Virus record (IMG/VR): IMGVR_UViG_3300048672_000512
Location: 62,001 to 126,000 of that record
DNA from: a virus
Direction: 5' to 3' (one strand)
Length of the DNA stretch: 64,000 nucleotides
In this document: one piece after another, positions 1-6,873 of the stretch
Layout: each line of letters begins with the position of its first letter
Position numbering within the stretch: the first letter of the stretch is position 1
Position numbers and translations under genes: made by a program
Notes under the pieces: generated by a model
Told to the model about the DNA's origin: nothing
Database searches by the model: none
Seen by the model: the letters and a program-made list of their open reading frames with translations, nothing else

Positions 1-1
1 T

Positions 2-1030
2 GAAGTCGAAGAACCCTCTGAAGAAGAACTCGAAAGTGGTTTCAAGTCAAAGGATTCTGAGACTTGGACTCCGGTTCTCGCCTTCCGAATGGGAACATCG
101 GTTGTTCGTTCAGTGAAAGAACTTCGTGAGCTGAACACTGTTGATACGGATGAAGGAACAAAAACCTTTGGCATGACTCACCCCAAATACGGGTGCGATA
201 TTCAAGTCAAACACAATCCAGACGTTGCACCTGCACAGCAATATACAGTTCATAAGGGCGGTGAACCGACACCGCTCAAGCGGTCGGAGCGTGGTTACCT
301 TATCTGGGATCTGTCTAACCTGCAGCCGGATATGGGAACCTACGAATCAGAACTGAAGGAATACACGCGTTGGGCTGAAAAGATGGGCCTGGCAGTTCCA
401 AAGAAAAAGTCAAAGTCTGTGCCGGATGACGACGGCAGCACAGGAATGGACGACGATGACGAGGACGAAATGCCGCGCAAGAAAACCGCACCGGCAAAGA
501 AGTCCCGCACAAGTCCACCGCCTGAAGATGATGACGAGGACGAAATGCCGCGCAAGAAAACCGCACCGGCAAAGAAGTCCCGCACAAGTCCACCGCCTGA
601 AGATGATGACGATGACGAACCTGTCGTCAAACCAAAGCGCAAAGCTGCGCCTCCCCCTGATGACGATGATGACGATGATGAGCCGGTTGTTAGGAAAAAG
701 TCTGCAGCCAGCAAACGCGTAGTTGAAGACGATGATGATGACGAGGATGAACCCGTTGTCAAGAAAAAGCCTGCAGCTAAAAAGTCTCGTTTCGAGGATG
801 ACGAAGACGAAGATGAACCTGCAGTGAAACCGAAGCGAAAAGCGGCACCACCCCCTGATGACGATGACGAAGATGAAGAACCCGTTGTCAAGAAAAAACC
901 AGCTGCCAAGAAACGCGTCGTTGAAGATGATGACGAAGACGAGGATGAACCTGCAGCACCTCGCAAAAAGGCAGCAGCAAAACCGGCAGCTAAGAAGTCT
1001 CGTTTCGATGACGATGACGACGAAGACTGA
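2..1030 (+). CDS. Putative gp32-like ssDNA-binding protein, C-terminal part with a very long block-charged tail (5' end outside window)
   Basis: The frame is open from base 2, so the gene begins left of the window; the first internal ATG (89) is probably not the start. The first ~125 visible residues hold a THPKYGCDI...QYTV...PL...WDL pattern that resembles the end of phage gp32-type single-stranded DNA-binding proteins, and the gene sits directly before a uvsX recombinase, as expected for a recombination and replication cluster. About the last 200 residues alternate runs of Asp/Glu with runs of Lys/Arg/Ala/Pro. Known gp32 proteins end in a short acidic tail that contacts partner proteins; this one is far longer and alternates in charge. 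The gene ends just before a strong terminator. The family assignment rests on pattern and context only; an unrelated DNA-binding protein remains possible. Confidence 0.6.
   Translation, partial: EVEEPSEEELESGFKSKDSETWTPVLAFRMGTSVVRSVKELRELNTVDTDEGTKTFGMTHPKYGCDIQVKHNPDVAPAQQYTVHKGGEPTPLKRSERGYLIWDLSNLQPDMGTYESELKEYTRWAEKMGLAVPKKKSKSVPDDDGSTGMDDDDEDEMPRKKTAPAKKSRTSPPPEDDDEDEMPRKKTAPAKKSRTSPPPEDDDDDEPVVKPKRKAAPPPDDDDDDDEPVVRKKSAASKRVVEDDDDDEDEPVVKKKPAAKKSRFEDDEDEDEPAVKPKRKAAPPPDDDDEDEEPVVKKKPAAKKRVVEDDDEDEDEPAAPRKKAAAKPAAKKSRFDDDDDED
455..604 (+). repeat. Exact 75-bp tandem duplication inside the block-charged tail
   Basis: Bases 455-529 and 530-604 are the same 75-base unit repeated head to tail, encoding 25 residues (an acidic run, MPRKK, then an Ala/Lys/Ser/Pro stretch). 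Downstream, more diverged versions of the same acidic-then-basic block follow to the stop codon, so the tail appears to have grown by in-frame duplication, with this pair the most recent. Confidence 0.93.
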
Positions 1031-1055
1031 CCTCTAAAAGTGAGTTGACAAACTA

Positions 1056-1089
1056 GGTCCGATTCGGTGTTTCTGGATCGGACCTTTTT
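1056..1089 (+). terminator. Intrinsic terminator between the ssDNA-binding gene and uvsX
   Basis: GGTCCGAT (1056-1063) pairs with ATCGGACC (1077-1084), with two further possible pairs inside, and the stem is followed at once by TTTTT. It lies 26 bases after the stop of the upstream gene. It should end or attenuate transcription before the recombinase gene, which starts only 31 bases later. Confidence 0.85.
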
Positions 1090-1119
1090 ACCTTGTGGTT
1101 GCACAAATAAGGAAGTTCA

Positions 1120-2541
1120 ATGGCTACAAAGAAACCTAAAGCTGCTACGCAGAGTCGTTCTCCTGTTGACATGCTAGCAATTGTTTCTGACCTGGAGAAG
1201 GTTGTAAAGATTCAAAGCATTACGCTAGGTGCGGAAGACCGAGTGTCTACTGGGCTACTATGCCTTGACGTCATTCTTGGCGGCGGCATAACTGCTGGAT
1301 GGTACACGTTCTCAGGTGCTGAGCAGTCTGCAAAGACAACTACCGCTATCACAGCAATGGCTTCTGCTGTTAAGCAGAACGTCAGTATGCCTGTTCTTTG
1401 GGACGCAGAGCAGAGTAGCGGTTCTTCGATTGACTACGTCAGCAACATCATGCAATCGTGTGGTGTAAACAAGTCCATTGAAGAGCTGTTCGGTGTTCGT
1501 AAGAATGGCAAGTATGTAACTGTGCCCCTGGTTTATTATCGAGACGAAGGCGAGCTTGAAACATTCTTTGACTGGACCTCTGCGCTACTTCGTCGTTTGC
1601 CAGACAAGCGACTTGAAAACGGGCAGTGGTGGTACATCTACGAAGACACAAAAGAAAATCGAGCAAAGTACAAGGAAGTTCTTGACGCTGGAATGACGCG
1701 TGCCTCAAACGGAATCTACATTCCAGCTGAAGACGGCAGCCTTCAAGCCTACATTCTGATTGATAGCTATCCGTCGCTAGTTCCAAAGGCGATGGACGAC
1801 GATGATCCTTCTGCCGGCATGGCGCTTGCAGCTCGTGAATTTGCAAAGCATATTCCACGTGTAAAAGGCAAGCTGCGCTCAAAGCGCGTTGCAATCGTAG
1901 GTATCAATCAGATTCGTGAAAAGCCGGGTTTCAACATGGGAGATCCTCGCTACGAACCTGGTGGCCAAGCGCTACGTTTCAACTCGGATGTGCGCGTATG
2001 GAACACACCTCGCGCACTGTCGGGTGTTCCTTACAACCCGAAAGGTAAAGGTAGCTACGAAGAGGAAGACTCGGTTGAATTTGATGGTGGCAAGGATACC
2101 TATCGATACATCAACTCTAAGGCTATCAAGAACAAGTTGAGCATTCCTAATCGAGACACGTGGTTGCGTATCTGGGTCAAGGATGGTGACGAAAAGGCAC
2201 GCGGCTTCTGCCCGGTTTTTGACGTCTTTCACTACCTGATGCAGACTGGTCAAGCCTCCGGCAAACGCAGTTCTATCACCTTGAATGTTAGTGGCATCGG
2301 ACCTGCTAAGAAAGCTATCAACTGGATGGAGTTCAAGACTCTGGTTCTGTGCGACAAGGAGGGTAGGCAAGACGTATTCGACAAGATTGGATATCCGAAT
2401 GTGAATCTTCGCAACGGCTTGTTCAAGCAGTTCAAGTCAGGTCTGGCAGAAGATCTGTACATTGCTAACCTGCGCGGTCCTGTGAAGGTTAGCAAGGATT
2501 CGGAAGCTGAAGACGACTCTGACGATGGAGACGACGAATGA
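1120..2541 (+). CDS. uvsX: UvsX/RecA-family recombinase
   Basis: Strand-exchange ATPase expected to coat ssDNA for recombination-dependent replication and repair. The RecA core is visible: a P-loop at about residues 66-73, a Walker B strand ending LIDSYPSL, and the NQIREKPG...GDP...PGGQALRF...SDVR block that forms the L2 and C-terminal core region in RecA/UvsX proteins. At 473 residues it is somewhat longer than T4 UvsX. The C-terminus is acidic, as in many recombinases. The P-loop reads GAEQSAKT, with Ala where the usual Gly precedes the catalytic Lys. An AAGGAAG ribosome site lies 5' of the ATG. The stop overlaps the next gene's start. The family call is firm; the effect of the altered P-loop is unknown. 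Confidence 0.93.
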   Translation: MATKKPKAATQSRSPVDMLAIVSDLEKVVKIQSITLGAEDRVSTGLLCLDVILGGGITAGWYTFSGAEQSAKTTTAITAMASAVKQNVSMPVLWDAEQSSGSSIDYVSNIMQSCGVNKSIEELFGVRKNGKYVTVPLVYYRDEGELETFFDWTSALLRRLPDKRLENGQWWYIYEDTKENRAKYKEVLDAGMTRASNGIYIPAEDGSLQAYILIDSYPSLVPKAMDDDDPSAGMALAAREFAKHIPRVKGKLRSKRVAIVGINQIREKPGFNMGDPRYEPGGQALRFNSDVRVWNTPRALSGVPYNPKGKGSYEEEDSVEFDGGKDTYRYINSKAIKNKLSIPNRDTWLRIWVKDGDEKARGFCPVFDVFHYLMQTGQASGKRSSITLNVSGIGPAKKAINWMEFKTLVLCDKEGRQDVFDKIGYPNVNLRNGLFKQFKSGLAEDLYIANLRGPVKVSKDSEAEDDSDDGDDE

Positions 2542-2798
2542 CTATCCATCTTCTACTAGCAATTCCCATTCTAATCTTGCTTGCCCTAGTTCTAGCCTTT
2601 GTAGTCTACTACATAGGAATGGCTTTGCAGTCTCTTCGTGGGGACGAAACAGTAGTGATTGCAGATTGTTCTATCGAAGGTCACGATTGGAGCCCCGATT
2701 ACTTAAACACAAAGGGGTCGGATGGTAAGGCAGCATGCAGAATTCTTGAGTCCTACTGCCTGCGGTGCGGCGCTAGGCAACAAGGAAGTGGGCAATGA
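2538..2798 (+). CDS. Small single-pass membrane protein with a Cys/His zinc-like motif
   Basis: 86 residues. Residues ~4-27 are a continuous hydrophobic helix, probably a membrane anchor. The rest contains CSIEGHDW and, ~30 residues later, CLRCG, a C-x4-H...C-x2-C spacing like that of small phage DUF1660-type zinc-binding proteins. It starts inside the uvsX stop codon (ATGA), so its translation is probably coupled to the recombinase. Function unknown. Confidence 0.7.
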   Translation: MTIHLLLAIPILILLALVLAFVVYYIGMALQSLRGDETVVIADCSIEGHDWSPDYLNTKGSDGKAACRILESYCLRCGARQQGSGQ

Positions 2799-3022
2799 CA
2801 GAAACAGAAGCTATGCTGCAGCGTGCTCGTGAGTCGGTACGCATTGCACTGAAAGCCTTCAAGGAAGGGCAGGAGGCATTTGACAACTACGTTCAAGGCA
2901 CCATATTGGACTTGAATCCACCATACGCAGAAGAAACTACTGAGTGTGAAGCTTGGTGGGACGGCGTTGATTCTGCAAATAAAAAGTTTGCAGCCGACCT
3001 TGGTTACGATATTGACGAGTGA
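2795..3022 (+). CDS. Hypothetical small acidic protein
   Basis: 75 residues, starting at an ATGA overlap with the upstream gene. The N-terminal half looks helical (MLQRARESVRIALKAF) and the C-terminal half is acidic. No recognised motif. The overlap and the reading direction make it a credible member of the operon downstream of uvsX. Confidence 0.6.
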   Translation: MTETEAMLQRARESVRIALKAFKEGQEAFDNYVQGTILDLNPPYAEETTECEAWWDGVDSANKKFAADLGYDIDE

Positions 3023-3089
3023 ACCGTAGTGGACAAAGCTATTTCATTTACGCAAGACGCGGATACAAAAGACGTGATGGAGCTGCAGC

Positions 3090-3497
3090 ATGGCTGACAA
3101 TAAACTGCTAACTTGGACTGACGAACTAGCTCCAACTGAAACCTGCAGATACAACCACTGCGTATCGCAAACTCCGTTTGGAAGGTTCCTAATTACATGG
3201 AAAGTGTGGAAAGACTATCCGGCGCCTACGGTTGACGAAACTCCGTGGGGTGGCTGGTTTTGAGCATTTGATACCATAGCAGAAGCAAAGGATGCATGTG
3301 AAGCTGAGTTTGTAAAACGCATTCAAGACTGCGGTAACACAGTTATTCAAGAAGCCGTAAAGCTAGAGCGTCAGCGTTGCGTCGCCGCTGTAGAAAACTA
3401 CAAAATTACTGTTGGGGTTCTACCTGAAGGTGAAAAGGTAGCTGTGGGTGTCATGGAAGCCCTTACCGAAGTGCGCTACGCTATTCGTAATCCGTGA
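3090..3497 (+). pseudogene. Conserved-looking phage protein interrupted by one in-frame TGA
   Basis: An ATG at 3090 with GGAG seven bases upstream opens a frame that reads 57 residues to a TGA at 3261-3263, then continues in the same frame without another stop for 77 codons to TGA 3495-3497. The sequence just before (PFGRFLITWKVWKDYP, ETPWGGWF) and just after (AFDTIAEAKDACEAEF) reads like one continuous domain of a small phage protein family in which an aromatic W-rich half is followed by a LEEAK-type helix. A single G-to-T change (GGA to TGA) would explain it. UGA is used as a normal stop by neighbouring genes, so genome-wide recoding is not indicated. It may be a disabled gene, a readthrough gene, or a truncated 57-residue protein. 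Confidence 0.72.
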
Positions 3498-3502
3498 TTG
3501 AA

Positions 3503-3670
3503 ATGAAAAACCAGATTACAGCCTACGACCAAGGCTATAAAGCAGGTCAATCAAGCATGCATTCTCGCAATCCTTACCGTCCTGGAACAACAGACTACGA
3601 AATGTGGGAAGAAGGTTTTGTTGACGGTCAGGATTACGTTGAAGAAGAGCAACGCAACTCGGAGTACTGA
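3503..3670 (+). CDS. Small ribosome-modulation-factor-like protein
   Basis: 55 residues from ATG 3503 to TGA 3668-3670. The pattern GYKAG...RNPYRP...YEMWEEGFVDG matches the spacing of the ribosome modulation factor (RMF) fold: GY-x-AG, a PY loop, then W-x2-G. RMF proteins dimerise and inactivate 70S ribosomes in bacteria; small RMF-like genes also occur in phages, where the role is unclear. It lies five bases after the interrupted gene and one base before the next start. The call is by motif only. Confidence 0.62.
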   Translation: MKNQITAYDQGYKAGQSSMHSRNPYRPGTTDYEMWEEGFVDGQDYVEEEQRNSEY

Positions 3671-3671
3671 C

Positions 3672-3878
3672 ATGCACCAAAAAGCAGTAGACTGGGACGC
3701 AGAGCGCGGATTCGACAACAGGTGGGAGGGGTCAGGTCCTAGGTGGCACGATGCGCTACCTTTTCCTGAAAATCGCCCCTGTGACTTTTGCGGAAAACCC
3801 GTGGACGTAGGCTTCATTCATGATGAATGTAGTAAGAAAGAAACGGACCTATGGATAGACCTTGGCGTTTTCTTCTGA
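3672..3878 (+). CDS. Hypothetical small protein with CxxC zinc-like motif
   Basis: 68 residues from ATG 3672, which overlaps no upstream coding sequence; a longer reading from 3618 would run inside the RMF-like gene, so the shorter start is preferred. It contains CDFCGKPVDVGFIHDEC, a C-x2-C with a later His and Cys that could bind zinc. Its 3' end overlaps the next gene by 28 bases. Function unknown. Confidence 0.6.
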   Translation: MHQKAVDWDAERGFDNRWEGSGPRWHDALPFPENRPCDFCGKPVDVGFIHDECSKKETDLWIDLGVFF

Positions 3879-4414
3879 CCTTCCTGTTGCTGGTAACTTC
3901 ACTCTGTAGGGCTTCGGCCCTTACGGACGAAGTTACCTTGCTTCGTTCATTATCGATAGAAGCAAGAGCTGATCGCGTTCAAGCCCGCCTTGGATCAATG
4001 TACTTTCGTCAGGGTCGCATCGGTGAATACTGGCAGTCTCCTGACACTACCATTGAAACTCAGATAGGTGCCTGTGCAGACTTTGCTGTCTTGTCCTTCT
4101 TCCTGTTGAAACACTCTGGTGTTGAAGACTCTGACTTGAGGTTGGTTTACGTGCAGACGAGTAGTCAGGAAAGGCATCTTGTTCTTGTTGTGAGAGCTGC
4201 AGGAAAGAGCCTTGTGGTGGACTCTGCTAGCTTTTCAAGTCGCGCTACGCTGCTGGAAGAACGAACAGACTTGCAGCCGCTTCTTGCTTTTAACTCCTAC
4301 TATGTGTACTCAAGGTACGACCTGGACGTGCCGGTAGCTGGTTACTATGCTAGAAGCATTCGCCAATGGAACTCTGTCTTGACACGTGAAGAGTTCAAAG
4401 AAAGACACCAATGA
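3851..4414 (+). CDS. Predicted exported transglutaminase-like cysteine protease
   Basis: 187 residues. Residues 1-23 look like a Sec signal peptide: basic MDRPWR, hydrophobic FLLTFLLLVTSL, and an ASA cleavage site. The mature part carries the pattern of bacterial transglutaminase-like cysteine peptidases: a YW-x-SP stretch, then GACADFA with the nucleophile Cys75, RHLVLVV with His109, and LVVDS with Asp124, in the usual order and spacing. Such enzymes cleave or crosslink proteins, often outside the cytoplasm or at the envelope. In a phage it could act on the periplasm or on superinfecting phage, but this is inference. It stands between small hypothetical genes and the gp47-like nuclease. Confidence 0.65.
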   Translation: MDRPWRFLLTFLLLVTSLCRASALTDEVTLLRSLSIEARADRVQARLGSMYFRQGRIGEYWQSPDTTIETQIGACADFAVLSFFLLKHSGVEDSDLRLVYVQTSSQERHLVLVVRAAGKSLVVDSASFSSRATLLEERTDLQPLLAFNSYYVYSRYDLDVPVAGYYARSIRQWNSVLTREEFKERHQ

Positions 4415-4463
4415 TACTGAGCAGGCACACTGGCTCTACTAAAGTTAAATCAAGGATACACAC

Positions 4464-5495
4464 ATGATTGAGTTCATAGGTATTGGTGACCTGCACCTTG
4501 ACGGAAAGTTGAAGAAGTACATTCCAGATTTCAATGCTTTCGTTCTTGGCGAAATTGCAAAGCCCGTAGCTTACGCAAAGCGTAACGGTGTCAAGAATGT
4601 TATCTTCTACGGCGACATCAGTGATGTGCCTCGTCTTTCCGCTGACGCAACGCTGAAGCTACTTGATCTGTTTCTGGAGAACCCAGATATTCAGTTCTAT
4701 ATGTACCCTGGCAACCATGATTACGAATGCGAGGGTGTGCACAGCCTTCAGGTTCTAGCAAAACTATCTGACACGGAAAGCATTCCGAATCTGCACGTCA
4801 TAGAAGAACCTACAGACCTGTTTACAGACGAAGGTTGCCCTGTACGAATTCTACCCTGGCCTCACTTTCAGGTAAGCAAGAAAGCCTTGAACCTTGCTCA
4901 CATCGAGGTTCACGGCGCACAATGGGACCATGGCTCCAGTGTTTCAAGTGAGAGAAACACGCAATGTCACTTGATATCCGGACACCTACATACCAAGCAG
5001 GTTGTAGGACCGAAGAAGAACGTGCACTACTGTGGAACGTTGTATCAAACAAGCTTCGGTGAACGAGAAGAGAAGTACTTCCATCACGTAAAGTGGAATG
5101 GCAAGATCGCCGACATCACGTACGTCAGAACAAAGCCTAAGTACACTTTGCACAATCTTGTCATAAGCTCTGTAGTAGACCTGGAAAAGATTGACAAAAA
5201 CCCATGTTGCTTGTACAAGGTTTTTGTGAAGTCAGGTACAGACTTAGGTCCGGAGTCGCTAGCTGCGTATCCGAATGTGGTGAAGACAAACCCGTTCTCC
5301 TCACGCAAGGAACTGGAGAGCCTATTAGCAGACGAACTGTTTCTGCCAGATGGTGACGGAGAAGTAACTTCGCTTTCCGTGTTGGAAGCTCTGAAGAGCT
5401 ACATGGTGCGAGCTAACGCAGACAAGAAGGTAACAGCACGCGCCATTGAACTGTTTGAAGAACTGTCGCGCAAGTCGATAGGAACTGACAAGTAA
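4464..5495 (+). CDS. 47: Recombination nuclease subunit, Mre11/SbcD family (T4 gp47-like)
   Basis: Metallophosphoesterase motifs appear in order: GDLHLDG (residue ~7), YGDISDVP, PGNHDYE, HGAQWDHG and SGHLHTKQ, which together hold the two metal ions in Mre11/SbcD nucleases. With the Rad50-like ATPase encoded from 6874 it should form the complex that trims double-strand ends to load UvsX. 343 residues, close to T4 gp47. The two subunits are separated here by the clamp loader and a membrane protein. Confidence 0.92.
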   Translation: MIEFIGIGDLHLDGKLKKYIPDFNAFVLGEIAKPVAYAKRNGVKNVIFYGDISDVPRLSADATLKLLDLFLENPDIQFYMYPGNHDYECEGVHSLQVLAKLSDTESIPNLHVIEEPTDLFTDEGCPVRILPWPHFQVSKKALNLAHIEVHGAQWDHGSSVSSERNTQCHLISGHLHTKQVVGPKKNVHYCGTLYQTSFGEREEKYFHHVKWNGKIADITYVRTKPKYTLHNLVISSVVDLEKIDKNPCCLYKVFVKSGTDLGPESLAAYPNVVKTNPFSSRKELESLLADELFLPDGDGEVTSLSVLEALKSYMVRANADKKVTARAIELFEELSRKSIGTDK

Positions 5496-5516
5496 CTCAA
5501 TCGAAAGGACCAACCC

Positions 5517-6638
5517 ATGAGCACAAATGAAAAGAGCGGACTGCACAACAAGTACCGCCCGTCTACGCTAGCTGAAATCATTGGACATGAAGCCGCAGTT
5601 TCCAAGCTTCGAGGTTTCATCAAGTCAGAGAAGTACCCATCTGCTGTTCTGCTGACTGGACCTACGTCTGTTGGCAAGACTACGCTAGCGCGTGCGTTTG
5701 CTACGGAGTCTCTTGGTGTTTCGGCAACAAGCACTCCGGATTACTATGAACTGAACATGGGAGACTCCCGTTCAATAGAAGACATTCGCTCTTTGATTCA
5801 GATGGTTCGTCTGAAGCCACAAGGCGGCAAGCGTCGCTTTGTTATGCTGGATGAATTTCATCAGCTTCTGTCAAATGCACCCGCCGCTAACGCTTTTCTG
5901 AAGGTTGTAGAAGAACCTCCTAGTCACGTTACTTTTCTGCTTGCTTCAATGGAGTCTGAAAAGTTCGGTAGCTCGCAGTTAGGAAAGGCCTTTATCAATC
6001 GAGCAATTCCGCTGCAGTTGACACCACCAAGCGATGAACAGTTGACCAAGCAGGCAAAACGTATCATCAAGGGTGAAGGCATGCAAGAGATTCTGGATCC
6101 AGAATCGCTGCCAAGTATCGTATCCGCCGCGCATAGTTCAATGCGTGAACTTGCAAACGTTCTTGAGTCTCTGCAGGCATTCCACGCAGGACTGTCAAGG
6201 TCTAGGGTTCTTACCGCTGAAGATGTCACGGAAGCACTTACTCTCAACATCAGCTCTGACGAGATTAGCGCCGTGAAATTCATGGTAGCTATCTGGGCGG
6301 GTAAGATAGGTGGCGCGCAACGAGCCCTTCTTGAACTCAAAGACGGTGTTGCATTCACCAACGCAGCTAGCTATGTTTCATGGTACGTTTTCAACAACTA
6401 CCTGTTGAAGGGCGCTAGGCATCCTGCGGTGTGGGGCAACGCAGCGCGTACCTCTGCTGCTAAGCAATTTGAGGCGCTGAACTACGAAAGAGGCGTAGCC
6501 CTTGAGATCCTTGCAGAAGTAAACGCAAGCATCGTTGAACTTAGAATGCAAGCAGGCGCCTTTGCTGTTAACGAGCAACTGGCGCTTTCTGCGTTTGCAG
6601 TGCGCGCTATCAGCAAAGTCAACGGCATCAAAGCATGA
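5517..6638 (+). CDS. 44: Clamp loader ATPase subunit (T4 gp44/DnaX-like AAA+)
   Basis: AAA+ protein with a typical RFC/gp44 start (HNKYRPSTLAEIIGHE), Walker A GPTSVGKTT (Lys54), Walker B VMLDEFHQ (Asp112, Glu113), a sensor-1 strand LLASMES and an arginine-finger region FINRAI. It should load the sliding clamp encoded at 51.4 kb on the opposite strand. No Cys-rich zinc module of the bacterial DnaX type is present, so it is closer to gp44. Its stop overlaps the next gene by four bases. No gp62-like partner was recognised in the window. Confidence 0.9.
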   Translation: MSTNEKSGLHNKYRPSTLAEIIGHEAAVSKLRGFIKSEKYPSAVLLTGPTSVGKTTLARAFATESLGVSATSTPDYYELNMGDSRSIEDIRSLIQMVRLKPQGGKRRFVMLDEFHQLLSNAPAANAFLKVVEEPPSHVTFLLASMESEKFGSSQLGKAFINRAIPLQLTPPSDEQLTKQAKRIIKGEGMQEILDPESLPSIVSAAHSSMRELANVLESLQAFHAGLSRSRVLTAEDVTEALTLNISSDEISAVKFMVAIWAGKIGGAQRALLELKDGVAFTNAASYVSWYVFNNYLLKGARHPAVWGNAARTSAAKQFEALNYERGVALEILAEVNASIVELRMQAGAFAVNEQLALSAFAVRAISKVNGIKA

Positions 6639-6871
6639 CGCAGTTTCTAATTGACAGCATACCTTGGTTTCTAAGTGCTGTTACCATTCTCACTCAATGG
6701 ATGCTAGGCAACCGTGATGACAAGGCTTGGATCATAAGCTTGTGCAGTCAGCCGCTGTGGTTTCTATGGAGCGTGTTGAGTCACAGCTATGGGTTCCTGC
6801 CATTGAACCTGTTTCTTACTGTCATTTACTTCCGTAACTACCTGAAGTGGAAGAAGGATCGCGGAGCCTAA
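6635..6871 (+). CDS. Small multi-pass membrane protein
   Basis: 78 residues, with two or three hydrophobic segments (about residues 7-23, 31-50 and 52-68) and a basic C-terminus (KWKKDRG). It begins within the clamp-loader stop codon and ends three bases before the gp46-like gene, so it is part of the replication operon. Trp-rich small membrane proteins like this are common in phages; the role is unknown. Confidence 0.65.
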   Translation: MTQFLIDSIPWFLSAVTILTQWMLGNRDDKAWIISLCSQPLWFLWSVLSHSYGFLPLNLFLTVIYFRNYLKWKKDRGA

Positions 6872-6873
6872 CA

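Noticed and set aside
1045-1075. TTGACA at 1045 as a promoter for uvsX
   Set aside because: No acceptable -10 box lies 16-18 bases downstream, and the terminator stem occupies that space.
340-1104. 254-residue - strand frame, Ser-rich, opposite the acidic tail
   Set aside because: It is the reverse reading of GAT/GAC repeats, has no ribosome site and is pure shadow composition.
3019-3111. 30-residue frame from a GTG overlapping the previous stop
   Set aside because: It runs through the ribosome site and the first codons of the interrupted gene and has no support beyond the overlap.
3261-3263. Genome-wide recoding of UGA
   Set aside because: Many convincing genes (uvsX, gp46, gp47 neighbourhood) end at TGA with a directly overlapping start, so UGA acts as a normal stop.
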